From contig NC_014228.1 of the NCBI RefSeq assembly GCF_000252955.1, positions 1,688,005 through 1,752,004 of the forward strand: a stretch of DNA of 64,000 nucleotides. The letters are read 5' to 3'. The DNA is from Xenorhabdus nematophila ATCC 19061 (lineage in GTDB: Bacteria; Pseudomonadota; Gammaproteobacteria; Enterobacterales; Enterobacteriaceae). The position numbers were made by a program, and so were the translations under genes. Positions 10,501-19,242 of the stretch are shown piece by piece. How positions within the stretch are numbered: position 1 is the first letter of the stretch; the number at the start of each line of letters is the position of its first letter. A model generated the notes under the pieces. The model saw only the letters and a list, made by a program, of their open reading frames with translations, had not been told where the DNA came from and did not search any database.

Positions 10501-11744
10501 TGCAATTGCCCATCACATTCCATTAGCTGGCATTCTAAAGCAACATCAGGTGTTGACGTTTGCGTGCTGCCAACATGAACCTGACGCGCCCAACTCGTGA
10601 TATTTTCATCATCGGTAAGAAGCGGGAGTGCATTGAGCATGCTGGTAAAAACGATAGGTAATACAGCAGATTGACCGTGCTTTTGTCGCAGAAGACGACG
10701 GACGCCAATACTGTTCAAACTACTGTGGTCAAAATTGTCCCAAAACTGCCGCTGCAATTGCACTGTATATTCTTCCGTCGTCTCCTTGCCAATCGGTGGT
10801 GCTATCATCACCATGCTTGAGATAAACGGCCCTATCAGAGTTGTGACATTTTGATGCAGTGGCTGACGGTTAAATAACGTTAACAGTAACGGCAATTCAT
10901 ACTGCCATTCAGCGCAACGCTGTAAACTAAATGCAAACTGGGATAACAACAGTAATGAGGGTGTCACCCGACAAGTTTTAGCGTATTGTTGCAATGATGA
11001 CCATTGCTTCTGACTTAACGAAGCCGAATGACGGCGTGGAGAACTTAATTTATCTGTTGTTCCAATCAATACAGGGTGTTGTTGCTGCCAATTGACCTTT
11101 TCCAGTAACGTCTGCCAATAAATGCTGTCATTTTCCCGGCGTTCGGCGTCATCTTTTTTTTCAAAATACCGGCAATAATCACGAAATGTGAATTCATGAC
11201 TCTGTACGGTTAACACTTCTCCCCGGCAATAAAAAGCAGCCCAGTCTTGCAACAATATGGATAGGCTGGGGCCATCAAGGATCATTTCATCAATGACACC
11301 CAATACGATGGCCTCTCTCTCTGCCATCACCAGAACCCGGATATCGTAAAACGGCCATTCATGCAACTGAAAATAACGTTCTGACAACGCTTGACGACAC
11401 TGCTCTATATCGTTATCATTGGCGGGTTGGCAAGACCATCCACGCGTTGTTATGTCAGACCTTATCACTTGGTTCGCCTGAGGGGTTAGAGCACACCGCA
11501 ACATGGGATGCTGCTGTAATACTGCAAGCCAAGCTTGTTGCAACTGTTGGGGGTCGGCATTTTTTATCGAAAATTCAAAAAATATTTTCGCTCCCTGCTG
11601 TTTTTTCCCTGCCATGCGAGCAACCCAAAAAGCCTGCTGCATATCCGTAAGTGGGAAGGCATCAACATCAGAATAGTTTTCCCAAACACTTTCAGTATGC
11701 TTCGCTGCCATAACTGATACGTCCTCCGATTCAACTTTTATCAT
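4521..11744 (-). CDS. Hybrid NRPS-PKS: Cy-Cy-A(Ser)-PCP-Ox-KS0-ACP
   Basis: Installs serine, cyclises and oxidises it to an oxazole, then hands the chain on. Two heterocyclisation domains carry the D-x4-D motif (DEMILDGPS near residue 151, DGLMLDARS near 581). The A domain (about 888-1386) has YIIYTSGTTGKPKG, and its pocket D-V-W-H-I-S-L-I-D is the textbook serine code. PCP (LGATS near 1450) is followed by an FMN nitroreductase-like oxidase domain (about 1545-1728, SagB/McbC type). Next is a ketosynthase (about 1771-2168) with active-site Cys in DGGCAST, but with ETAAGGS where ETHGTGT is expected, so one catalytic His is missing while NLGH is kept: a non-extending KS0. A C-terminal carrier protein (CGLSS near 2356) ends the protein. 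The start at 11744 follows GGGGGAG and overlaps the PKS stop by 14 nt; an in-frame ATG at 11771 has no such site. No AT domain is present. Confidence 0.93.
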   Translation of the reverse strand: MIKVESEDVSVMAAKHTESVWENYSDVDAFPLTDMQQAFWVARMAGKKQQGAKIFFEFSIKNADPQQLQQAWLAVLQQHPMLRCALTPQANQVIRSDITTRGWSCQPANDNDIEQCRQALSERYFQLHEWPFYDIRVLVMAEREAIVLGVIDEMILDGPSLSILLQDWAAFYCRGEVLTVQSHEFTFRDYCRYFEKKDDAERRENDSIYWQTLLEKVNWQQQHPVLIGTTDKLSSPRRHSASLSQKQWSSLQQYAKTCRVTPSLLLLSQFAFSLQRCAEWQYELPLLLTLFNRQPLHQNVTTLIGPFISSMVMIAPPIGKETTEEYTVQLQRQFWDNFDHSSLNSIGVRRLLRQKHGQSAVLPIVFTSMLNALPLLTDDENITSWARQVHVGSTQTSTPDVALECQLMECDGQLQISWDYASGSVDETLLRKAFTHFISSLLTLSGDWRDRALTIMQQAYFVGQRMSRENAATTSLMYQELDIVGLDFPRLQRTWNSLINRHDMLRGTLLAEGTLRIFHHVPHYAIEYHDLRGVLFERQQIWRGELQQQAGKRVFTPGEWPFFHCQVSRFTEQQYCIHLILDGLMLDARSIALLLSEWMALYRNEKLCLPAFPVSWETWSHNRQRYPVEAIDAERQYWQHKFSRLPDGPAIFDALSVASTGKRANHRIVIDDISMLLALTKDNLPLDALLLSAWVYALRQVHTSPFTLVVVSWERPHQWGNIEHLAGDFTRLCWIEIDDTISGDLLHQARQLWQRVKDDLAQEWVDGLSQMRALPATQQGNRFPVVFTCLPLSEPPVMPAGASLGYSQSQTPQVLLDHIALLTDKNLVIQWDYSVDALNSQCLETLINHYQKALLMLDPSSPPQKIDNNLRYPRAQWHQTALVWSAPDTFAACLEAALARRDLDSIALRWQGKSTNYRELKQRSAQLVNHIQSLGIQPTQRVVVLLERSEWLSLTLLACARAGLCFIPIDPGWPAERIRFVIEDSQAEIVITQASLSAWIGSNLAARVLLLDEETEASIALQPDTLSCPLKLAGNDPAYIIYTSGTTGKPKGCVNTQRGITNRLLWMQHTFGLTTDSNLLQKTPQGFDVSVWEFFWPALSGATQIILAAGKHVDPHYMVNTIRQEQVHILHFVPSMLGLFLNDPEAGACQSLQHVIVSGEALPAKLIHQFYQVFPQASLHNLYGPTEAAIDVTHWPCQPDWPHAWVPIGKPIANTQLYILDERQQEVPVGEEGELYIGGHNVASGYWLRDELTAERFIDSPFASSQSTKLYRTGDRARYSDDGNIVYLGRTDQQIKIRGQRVELDEIEHAITEKSLLRELAVIPFTGKARKEGEEENIRLIACYAADKPLNEAELTSRLRKILPEYMLPVRYQRFSTLPLTANGKLDRRLLSESLRTHQSNKQIIDVNEGAVKEAIKDIADYRHYLREFISQQLETEMWGDEDDLFTLGATSFTLIRIAQFINESWQVELEVDQLLHSPSLKKLLDSITDSVSVEERKCRQDDKSAHKMPSSLLVALDADAKEAFKHQQIAVRQFTSDYEIYPLADMAENEWELFRHSSFREFNSEPISFTDFSRFIGVLKQCEWNKKPKRAWPSGGGFYPVQIYIHVRPNRVENVPEGLYFYHPIHNTLIRLQEKTDISAELHVRYNADIYEQSAFGLFLVSTPAAIEPAYGNRLGKLYTTLEAGYICQWLMEKMTDSGLGLCPIGDWAFDKARANFDLQPEQELLATLLCGALNEKDREICHHLRPQTHQAVTCSTKQNTSRDKQGKEQELIAIIGFDGNFGGVSADGLLWEYLEQGKRVLNTCRYGQVAELKGAFYPENVGFDDPAIGDDADLRMLTEQQKHIIAAVQNCLDNAGYSPNALEEVGVFSGVMWEDQTLNVADNYRERDRLDQSVGRTSFAHITSHVFNFTGPSMVIDGGCASTLQAIEQAIAALRSGKCSHAFVIASNLVNHSLHVDYLLNSGLACAYEDSSAFSDNARGWLVGEGTGALLLKPLAQAEADGDYIHGVIHDVISKHSGQTRQFGISNPDIQNDLLKKLIKRCGWSFDDVDYVETAAGGSALSDALEFRTLEKAFAQREVKQPLLLGSVKPNLGHLEAASGMTQLAKVLLQFRHQRWAPTLLFGKRNPVVREGRLRIATAENIADIPLPKRVLINNNSGTGNFCSMALEYYVPLTQSSSESSFTSSVYWVPISASDTSRLDELQHRLAVHLAQKSDSLASIARTLQCRRHAYSVRRVFQAQDLPMLIQQLRQSEELPQVSILPVPIQQWLHSQTDDWPVAFLAQGQRCPLPAIVRLHSGEYASSSNVNEKSAAQTHTLIHQKLLWETLCQVVSEVLEMSVEKITPATDLLTCGLSSHDAVRLAVRFEEQTGFVLPLESLFTSANLGTLSAELEPVFPPERNVLLNE

Positions 11745-14700
11745 TGCTCCCCCGTTGACCCATTTCGGCAAGTGACAACTCTGACATGAGTTCCCGCATG
11801 GTTAACGCAATACCAAATTTCTGTTCCAACAGATGTTTCAGGGTCATTGCATTAATCGAATCCATGCCCAGATCCAATAACGTCGCTTCGGGTATGACAT
11901 CAACATCATGAGGCAAAAGAGCCCGGACTTCTTCCAACAGGCGCACTTGAAATGTTTCTTCAATTTCTTGAACAGACAAAATGGGTTCAGCTTTCGTTTC
12001 AGTCACTGTTTTATGAACTGTTTCAACAACAATGGAGGGCTTAACTGAGGGAATGACTGAAGATGAAGACATCATCGGTTTTGACATGACTGATGATTTA
12101 TCAGAAAAAGTATCATCAAACCAACAGCGACGACGCATAAAAACAGTGTCGGGCAAAGAACAAATGCGCTGCGGAGAACGTAATTTATCCCAGTCTATGA
12201 ACACACCATTGAGCCACAATATACCCAGCTTGAACCAATAACGGCGTTTGGCCAGAGAAGCGATGAATTCATAAGTAGAATCATCATCATTGAAAATCTG
12301 TCTGCTGGCATGATTTATCCGCACATTATTAGTCTGAAAACGTGTTTCATCAGATAATCCCGACAAATAATCGCTAATGGTTTTTTTAAGCACTGCTATA
12401 TCACTGACATGAGCAATAAAGCGAACATCAAAATGCTTACGTCCACTTTGCAAAGTATAAGCAATGTCTTTTAAGGGAGGGAATGTGCCTTGCCTATCAC
12501 GTTCATCTAACCACTCGATTAACATAGTGAGCTGTTGTTTTAACTGATCTTCAGAAGGCGCAGAAAGCAATATCAGGTTTTCTGCTCCCGCAGTATCTCC
12601 GGACGAAGCCATCAGTTGAGGTGATTCTTCCAGGATAATATGTGCATTCACTCCACCAGCCCCAAAAGCACTCACGCCAGCACGCCGTTTACTGCATGCT
12701 GCCGGAGCTACCCAATCAATAAGTTGTTCGTTAAGCCAGAATGGCGTTCCAGTAAACTCCAGTGCCGGATTAACTGGGCGCCTTAATAGATGCGGTGCTA
12801 ACTGACCGTGCTGGAATTGCAAGAGGACACGCAAGAGGCCTGTCAAACCAGAAACAGATTCGCCATGCCCCAAATTTGCTTTAACAGATGCCAATGCACA
12901 ACGATGTTCTGCTTGCCCTTCATTCTGACGCCAGACATTGTTCAACGCGTACAGTTCTACCGGATCGCCCAATTCTGTCCCTGTACCATGTGTTTCAATA
13001 TAAGAAAGTGTCGTCGGGCTTATTTGGGCATCTTCCAGAGCCTGTCGGATCACCCGCGCCTGTCCGGCCGGATTCGGTGCAGTAAAGCTGTTGGCGCTTC
13101 CCCCATGTCCGACTGAGTATCCTTTGATGACACCGTAGATCTGGTCACCATCAATTTGCGCTTGGTGCAATGGTTTAAGTACAACTGCCGCAACCCCTTC
13201 TCCCGGGCCGAAACCCTGACCGTGTTCAGCAAAACTATGGCAGCGTCCATCAAGAGAAAGCAGCCCACTTTGCTGCAACAGCATAAAGCGCGCAGGATGT
13301 AGATAAAGGTTAACGCCCCCGACAACGGCAGCTCGACACTGTTCCTGACGCAAGGCATCACAAGCAAGTGCGATTGCCGTCAAGGAAGAGGAGCAAGCCG
13401 TATCTACCGGCATGCTGGGTCCAGCAAAATCAAGCCAATAGGAGAGCCGGTTCGCCAATGTCCAATAGTGACCGGCTGGCATCCTGTCTGCCAGTGCAGG
13501 CCAGCGCTGTGCAGCCAGAATTTGATAATGGCTTGAAGTTACGGCAGCAAAAACCCCGACATTGCGACGGCGTCCATCTGCTGCGACCAACTGTTCGAGA
13601 CGATCCCCCGTATACCCTGCATTTTCCAGTGCTAACCAGAAAGCCTCCATCAGAAGACGTTCCTGAGGGTCTATCATGGCAGCATCCCGCTGTGATAAAC
13701 CAAAAAAATGAGGATCAAACTCGTCGATATTATCAAGATAGTAGCCCAACCACTCCCCATCACCTCCGGCTCCGCGTTGTTGCGCAGGCCATGCTCGGAC
13801 GGGATCACCACCGTTACACAATAATTGCCAAAGGGCATCTGGTGATGTTGCAGAAGGATAACGTGCAGATATACCAATAATGGCGATATCTCGTTTGTCA
13901 TATGATGATGCTGAATCACTGGCTGATCGTTGTTCGGGAATTGAAGGTTGCCGTTTTTGTTCCGTTGCCTCTATTTTGTTCCCCGGCAACTGTTCCAGAT
14001 AAACTGCCAGTTTGCGGACTGTGTTGTGCTCGAACAATATTCCCTCAGGCAAAGCGCCAAATTGCTCGGCCAACTGACGGGACAAACGTTTTAGCAATAA
14101 TGAATCAAAACCGTATTCCTGAATGTTACGCTCTGTGTCTATATCTGCTTCTGCCATTCCACAACACGAAGCCACTATCTGACGTACATTCGAAACAAGC
14201 TCTGCATTACTTGTGAATGCCGTGGCTGGTTCCATTAAAGACGGTTTTATTGATAAGGGTGAAAACGGATGATCAGAATGAGCTGAAACAAGACTTACAG
14301 CATGTAAACGCTGCCGCCAAAGTGCATTGTCACCGTAAAAAGGCATGATACTTCCCACTTGGCCACGTTCTAATAATGTCTCTAACACTGTCATCGCCAC
14401 ATCGGTGGGTAAAGGAACCATCCCTGTCAATTGGGTAAGATAGGTACGCTCTTGCGCATCAATCTGCATTCCCCCTTCAGCCCAGAGCGGCCATTGTATG
14501 GAAAGCGTATTTCCGTGAGCTTCACCTTTTTGTTGTTGGGCATTACGCCAGGCAGCAAAACCATCTTGAAAGGCATTCGCCAATGCATAATCACTTTGTC
14601 CCAGATTCCCTATAGCTCCTGCTACAGAAGACATCAACACAAAACAATCGAGCGGTAAATGACGCGTAGCCTGATGTAAGTATTCAAGCCCCTCAACTTT

Positions 14701-17673
14701 GGGCTGGCACACGGCCAAAACATCCTGTAACGATTTACGCACAAGATAGCCATCGCGCAATGTACCTGCGGCATAAAATATGCCATTGAGCGTTCCATAC
14801 TCCTTTTCCACAGAGGCAATACATCGCTGAACATCCGGTCTACTCGTGCAATCGCACTGCAAATAGACAATTTGACCAGAACCAGAAGAAGAAAGGATCG
14901 ATAGCGTTTTTTGTTCTTTTTCTGATAATTTTCTTCTGCCTGCCAGAATGACGGTGGCCTGATACTTTTTAAGCAGATAACGCGCCAAGTGCCGGCCGAT
15001 CCCACCAAAACCTCCGGTAATAAGATAAATTCCTTCCTGACGCAACAGGTGGGAGGTAGAGACACTCTGCCCTTCTTCGGTGCACTCCACCATGCTTTTC
15101 ACATAGCGTTGCCCTTGCCGGTAGATAATTTCGGTGTCGATAACTCCGGGATTGACTTGTTCCTGTACCATTTCGGCTAACAGAGGAAGTGTTGAGAAAC
15201 CATATGTGCTGTCATATCCCACAACTTTTATCTGACCTTGCGGGTACTCTTGTATAACACTGCGCGCAAAAGCGCCTACGGATTGATGCACAAAAGCACA
15301 TTCATTATCCTGTCGGTAGCAATAAATTAATCGCCATGGCTGTTTACGCCATTTATTCAATAAGGTGATAACCAGGCTGATAACAGGGAACCAGACACGT
15401 GTTCTGCCTTGATCCTGTTCAGAGAAATTCTCCGCCAGAAAATAAATATCGAGAGATGTTGTAACCGGTGAAGTTGTCACTTCAGGTAATCTCGTTTCCC
15501 AAAAGTTCTTCACTGCCTCATCCCTGTTATCCGTTTGAGCCAGTGCCTGTTGAAATTGTTCATCAATGACAAGGATATTGGCCATCAATAAAGGCTGTTG
15601 AGACAGAAACAGCTCAGCTTGAACCCGATCTTGGGTAACAACAAGGCTAATCTCACTTGTTTGTACAGGATGGTGCTGTTGTATCGCTTGTGGCTGCCAA
15701 TGTGTTTGATAAAGTGTCACGTTATCGGGCAGCCTGTGACGAAAATGCGTAGGTGCAGCAGAAGCTGTTTTGATCCAGTGTCGCGTATTCATAAAAGCAT
15801 AACCCGGCAGTGGGCAGTTTCGGTATTGCGCTCTGGGATAGAATGATGGCCAATCAATATCCACTCCGGAAAGCCAGGCTTGCGCTACTTTTGGTAGTGT
15901 TTCTGTCCGGTTGTTTTCCCACTCTGTGAGCAGATTATTATCAGAATTATTTCTTGTCGTTTTCACATAGTGGATAGAAACAGAAGATTGCGCGTTTAAA
16001 TAATCATTCAGCTCTGCCAACAGTTGTGTCTGATGATTGGCCATGAATGCCAGGCGATAAGCGAAATGGGCTCTTCCTCTGGCCAATGTCGCCGCAATAT
16101 CCCCGACTGGGCAGGATAACGGTGTATTCATGAGGAAATTACGCAATTGCCGTACCTGAGTTAAAAGTACGTCTTTTTCCTGTGCTGACAGTACAAAAAG
16201 ATGAAGTTTTTTCTCCTCAGCTTGCACCAATCTGGGGTGTTCCGGGGCGCCTTCCACAACAATATGCGCATTAGTTCCACTAAAACCAAAAGCACTAATG
16301 GCTGCTCGTTTGGGAAGATGAGCCGGAGAAGGCCATTCAAGGAGTGTTTTATTTAAAGTGAACGGTGTATTGGCTAGCTGAATATGCGGATTAATCTCAT
16401 CCAAACCGACGACTGGTGGGATACATTGTGCATCTATTGCTTTCAAGGCCTTAATCAGGCTCACTAACCCTGCTGCCGCAGAAGTGTGCCCAGTATTTGT
16501 TTTAACTGCCCCCAATACTACGGAGTTTGCAGGCAACCCATAAGGCTCAAATACCCGGCTCAAGGCTTCTATTTCTATGGGATCACCAAGAGGCGTGCCT
16601 GTACCATGGGTTTCAATAAACTGAATAGAGGCTGGATCAATTTTCCCTTTCTGGTAAACCGTCTTGATAAGTTCAGCCTGCGAGTTCAGGCTTGGTGCAG
16701 TAATGCCATTAGTCTGACCATCCTGATTAATGCCACTGGCACGGATCACGCCATAAATATGATCATTATCACGCAAGGCATGACTAAGTGGTTTAATGAC
16801 AACAGCAACCACAGCTTCACCGGGTACAATGCCATCTGCCCGACGGTCAAAGGTATGACAACGCCCTGTCGGAGATAACATGCCAGCGTTACTCATTAAA
16901 ATAAAAGGTTTTTCTGTCGCATACAAAGTCACGCCGCCAACCAACATCATGTCAGCATCTCCGTTATGCAACGCTGTGCAAGCCTGATGCAGAGCAACCA
17001 ATGACGAAGAACAAGCAGTATTGAATGCGACAGCCGGCCCTTTTAGATCGAGATAGTAAGCGATGCGAGAAGCCAGTATTGCATCTGTATTACCCTGCAT
17101 AACTTGAGGCCAAAACTTACGTTCGTCCTGTTCTACGCGATAGATGTAGTCATTTTGCATTACACCCACATAAACACCACATCGGCTTCCTCTTAATTCA
17201 TGAGGGGCATAGCCCGCATTTTCAAAAGCATGCCATGCTTCTTGCAAAAAAAGTCTTGCCTGAGGATCCATTAAATCAGCTTCATGCGGGGAAATATGAA
17301 AGAAACCTGAATCAAACCCCGCTACATCATCAATAAACCCACCCCACTTAGACCTGCTTTTGCCATCTGTATACGACTTATTTTCTTTATGGGTAAAAAA
17401 TTGCCGGCTATCCCAACGTTCTAAGGAAACTTCGCAAATACCATGTTCCCCTTTCAACAACTGTTGCCAAAATATGTCTACTGAATCCGCTGCTGGAAAC
17501 CGGCCTGACCATCCAATCACAGCAACAGCATCTGACTGTTGACTGGAAAACAGAGATAATTCATTCTCAGGCGATTGTTCACTTTTAATATCACGCTGTT
17601 TAAGTAAGCGTTTTACCTCTTCCTGACTGAATTCACCGCTTTTGAGTCGTGCAAGGAGATACTGGATATCCAT
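11731..17673 (-). CDS. Trans-AT polyketide synthase KS-KR-ACP-KS-ACP
   Basis: A 1980-residue two-module PKS. A helical N-terminal segment (about 1-45) probably docks to a preceding protein. KS1 has NTACSSS near 220, ETHGTGT near 356 and KTNTGHT near 394, so it should extend. No AT (no GHSxG) lies between KS1 and KR. KR has TGGFGGIG near 884 plus Ser and Tyr in SSVAGAIG and YALANAF, so it looks active. ACP1 is EYGFDS near 1187. KS2 (about 1264-1690) keeps DTACSSS, ETHGTGT and KANLGHG. ACP2 is LGMDS near 1937. Predicted output: a beta-hydroxy unit, then an unreduced beta-keto unit. Neither ACP has the Trp six residues after Ser that marks beta-branching ACPs, so branching must occur on another module. 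Start: AGGAGGAAG lies seven bases before ATG. The malonyl AT must be supplied from elsewhere. Confidence 0.95.
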   Translation of the reverse strand: MDIQYLLARLKSGEFSQEEVKRLLKQRDIKSEQSPENELSLFSSQQSDAVAVIGWSGRFPAADSVDIFWQQLLKGEHGICEVSLERWDSRQFFTHKENKSYTDGKSRSKWGGFIDDVAGFDSGFFHISPHEADLMDPQARLFLQEAWHAFENAGYAPHELRGSRCGVYVGVMQNDYIYRVEQDERKFWPQVMQGNTDAILASRIAYYLDLKGPAVAFNTACSSSLVALHQACTALHNGDADMMLVGGVTLYATEKPFILMSNAGMLSPTGRCHTFDRRADGIVPGEAVVAVVIKPLSHALRDNDHIYGVIRASGINQDGQTNGITAPSLNSQAELIKTVYQKGKIDPASIQFIETHGTGTPLGDPIEIEALSRVFEPYGLPANSVVLGAVKTNTGHTSAAAGLVSLIKALKAIDAQCIPPVVGLDEINPHIQLANTPFTLNKTLLEWPSPAHLPKRAAISAFGFSGTNAHIVVEGAPEHPRLVQAEEKKLHLFVLSAQEKDVLLTQVRQLRNFLMNTPLSCPVGDIAATLARGRAHFAYRLAFMANHQTQLLAELNDYLNAQSSVSIHYVKTTRNNSDNNLLTEWENNRTETLPKVAQAWLSGVDIDWPSFYPRAQYRNCPLPGYAFMNTRHWIKTASAAPTHFRHRLPDNVTLYQTHWQPQAIQQHHPVQTSEISLVVTQDRVQAELFLSQQPLLMANILVIDEQFQQALAQTDNRDEAVKNFWETRLPEVTTSPVTTSLDIYFLAENFSEQDQGRTRVWFPVISLVITLLNKWRKQPWRLIYCYRQDNECAFVHQSVGAFARSVIQEYPQGQIKVVGYDSTYGFSTLPLLAEMVQEQVNPGVIDTEIIYRQGQRYVKSMVECTEEGQSVSTSHLLRQEGIYLITGGFGGIGRHLARYLLKKYQATVILAGRRKLSEKEQKTLSILSSSGSGQIVYLQCDCTSRPDVQRCIASVEKEYGTLNGIFYAAGTLRDGYLVRKSLQDVLAVCQPKVEGLEYLHQATRHLPLDCFVLMSSVAGAIGNLGQSDYALANAFQDGFAAWRNAQQQKGEAHGNTLSIQWPLWAEGGMQIDAQERTYLTQLTGMVPLPTDVAMTVLETLLERGQVGSIMPFYGDNALWRQRLHAVSLVSAHSDHPFSPLSIKPSLMEPATAFTSNAELVSNVRQIVASCCGMAEADIDTERNIQEYGFDSLLLKRLSRQLAEQFGALPEGILFEHNTVRKLAVYLEQLPGNKIEATEQKRQPSIPEQRSASDSASSYDKRDIAIIGISARYPSATSPDALWQLLCNGGDPVRAWPAQQRGAGGDGEWLGYYLDNIDEFDPHFFGLSQRDAAMIDPQERLLMEAFWLALENAGYTGDRLEQLVAADGRRRNVGVFAAVTSSHYQILAAQRWPALADRMPAGHYWTLANRLSYWLDFAGPSMPVDTACSSSLTAIALACDALRQEQCRAAVVGGVNLYLHPARFMLLQQSGLLSLDGRCHSFAEHGQGFGPGEGVAAVVLKPLHQAQIDGDQIYGVIKGYSVGHGGSANSFTAPNPAGQARVIRQALEDAQISPTTLSYIETHGTGTELGDPVELYALNNVWRQNEGQAEHRCALASVKANLGHGESVSGLTGLLRVLLQFQHGQLAPHLLRRPVNPALEFTGTPFWLNEQLIDWVAPAACSKRRAGVSAFGAGGVNAHIILEESPQLMASSGDTAGAENLILLSAPSEDQLKQQLTMLIEWLDERDRQGTFPPLKDIAYTLQSGRKHFDVRFIAHVSDIAVLKKTISDYLSGLSDETRFQTNNVRINHASRQIFNDDDSTYEFIASLAKRRYWFKLGILWLNGVFIDWDKLRSPQRICSLPDTVFMRRRCWFDDTFSDKSSVMSKPMMSSSSVIPSVKPSIVVETVHKTVTETKAEPILSVQEIEETFQVRLLEEVRALLPHDVDVIPEATLLDLGMDSINAMTLKHLLEQKFGIALTMRELMSELSLAEMGQRGSNDKS

Positions 17674-17707
17674 CGGTTCTTCCTCCTGGGAGAAACACTA
17701 TTTAGAC

Positions 17708-18460
17708 TTAGGTGTAGGACGATTCAATAAGCCTTCTGACTTCAGGCAAAACAAATGACTCTTGATGCATCTTGGCTTCACTTTGAATCGCTTTATCAAT
17801 ATCTTCCTGATAACGTTGCGTAAAATGTGATTTAAGTAATTTCAAAGACCGTACCGGCATTTCTATCAAACTTTCTGCCTTACCCAGTGCCAGTGATAAC
17901 ACTTCGTCATGTGCAACCACCGAAAGCGGGCATCCTCGCTCTTTAAGTTCCCGTCCCCGCATTTTTGCCGCCGTAAATAACATTTCTCGTCCTAATGCCT
18001 CACCAAAACGGGTCAGTAACAGTGCTGTCGCGCCCATTCCCGGAGTAAACCCGTAGCGCATAAAATTTGCGGTATAAACAGAACGTTCGCTCAGTATCGG
18101 TATGTCTGCATATAGCCCGAGAATGAGCCCGCCGCCTATGGCGTGCCCTTGCATGGCCGCTATCACGGGTACTGAGCAACGATGAAATGACAGGAAAAAA
18201 TCATTCTCTGTGAAAAGCCGCTGTCCGGTAGTAAAACGCAATAATTCTTCCTGAGTACCACCAGCAGAAAAAAGATGTGTCAGCCCTTGCACCACAACGG
18301 CTCGCAGTTCCTGCTCGCTCTCAATTCGGGTAAATACATCACGCAATTGTTGACAAAATTCCGGCGTGAACTGATTTTTTCCTACTTCATCGCGCAAATG
18401 GACATGCCCAATACGCCCAGCATGTGTTGTATGAAAGCTCACCCGGGTCAGTTCAGCCAT
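17708..18460 (-). CDS. Beta-branching enoyl-CoA hydratase-like decarboxylase (ECH2, PksI type)
   Basis: Crotonase-fold enzyme of 250 residues that in beta-branching cassettes decarboxylates the ACP-bound glutaconyl-type intermediate made by HCS and ECH1, leaving the beta-methyl branch. Seen: SAGGTQEEL, the oxyanion-hole strand GHAIGGGLILGLYADI, and NFMRYGFTPGMGAT, which is close to PksI-type ECH2 and unlike ECH1. The ATG lies inside the last codons of ECH1 (13-nt overlap) after GAAGGA, showing translational coupling. It is followed 34 nt later by the PKS. Assignment as ECH2 rather than ECH1 rests on the FMRYGFTPGM segment. Confidence 0.92.
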   Translation of the reverse strand: MAELTRVSFHTTHAGRIGHVHLRDEVGKNQFTPEFCQQLRDVFTRIESEQELRAVVVQGLTHLFSAGGTQEELLRFTTGQRLFTENDFFLSFHRCSVPVIAAMQGHAIGGGLILGLYADIPILSERSVYTANFMRYGFTPGMGATALLLTRFGEALGREMLFTAAKMRGRELKERGCPLSVVAHDEVLSLALGKAESLIEMPVRSLKLLKSHFTQRYQEDIDKAIQSEAKMHQESFVLPEVRRLIESSYT

Positions 18461-19242
18461 GGTAGTTTTCCTTCTTCAAGGTAGTCTTTGATGCCTTGCT
18501 GTACCGTTTTATCATTGAGACGATCGGCCAGTAGCTGGCTGGAAAAACTGAAATGTTGTTCAGGTTCTGCACAGTAGTGTTTCCTGAGTGCCTTGAGAGC
18601 TTTCAGAGACGGCAATGACAAACGTTTACGCCATTGGCAACATTGACGGAAAACATCATTTTCCGAAGGGAACATACCATCTGACAGTCCCAGTTCCTGA
18701 GCCTTATCAGTTCCAATGGCACCGGATGTCACAGCCAAACGAAACATCGTTTGTTGTCCCGTGCGTCGGGCGATAAACTCCCATGCCATGGCAGGTACTA
18801 AACCAAACAGCATTTCTGGAAATTGGAAAAGAGCTTGCTGACCGTGATAAACAAGATCACAAGCACAAGCTAAAGCACATCCCCCTCCAATAGCATGACC
18901 TTTGACATAACAAACACTCAAAAAATTAGCATGGTGAAACCGTTGCAATAACTCGCTAAATCGATTTAATTTTTTTGCGGAAGAAATATCATTTTGGTTT
19001 ATTTCAGCCAAATCCATTCCTGCACAAAAATATTCACCTTCAGCCATGAGCAGCAACACTTTGCAACTTCGTTGCTGTAAACGATCAATTAACTGATTTA
19101 ACTGTTCAAGCAACGAAGCATTCAAAGCATTACGATTTTGAGGGCAATTAAGCGTTGCTATGCACAGCTCCTGATGATAGGAAACATGCAATGATGGAAA
19201 ATTCTCACTATTAACGCCAGGCGTAAATGCGCTCATAATCAC
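18448..19242 (-). CDS. Beta-branching enoyl-CoA hydratase-like dehydratase (ECH1, PksH type)
   Basis: Crotonase-fold protein expected to dehydrate the HMG-like ACP intermediate. Seen: YFCAGMDLAEI, GHAIGGGCALACACDLVYH and FPEMLFGLVPAM, the ECH1/PksH pattern. The frame overlaps the end of HCS by 32 nt. GTG at 19242 or ATG at 19236 could start it; GGTGGAG is four bases from the GTG and ten from the ATG, so both are possible. Together with ECH2, HCS, KS and ACP it completes the five-component cassette. Confidence 0.92.
   Translation of the reverse strand: MIMSAFTPGVNSENFPSLHVSYHQELCIATLNCPQNRNALNASLLEQLNQLIDRLQQRSCKVLLLMAEGEYFCAGMDLAEINQNDISSAKKLNRFSELLQRFHHANFLSVCYVKGHAIGGGCALACACDLVYHGQQALFQFPEMLFGLVPAMAWEFIARRTGQQTMFRLAVTSGAIGTDKAQELGLSDGMFPSENDVFRQCCQWRKRLSLPSLKALKALRKHYCAEPEQHFSFSSQLLADRLNDKTVQQGIKDYLEEGKLPWLN

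Noticed and set aside
11731..11771. Start of the hybrid NRPS-PKS at the ATG at 11771
   Set aside because: No ribosome binding site; the ATG at 11744 has GGGGGAG at good spacing and precedes the first recognisable residues equally well.
11731..17673. AT domain inside the PKS
   Set aside because: No GHSxG or other AT motif between KS and KR or after KS2; the stretches are linker and KR structural half. Hence trans-AT.
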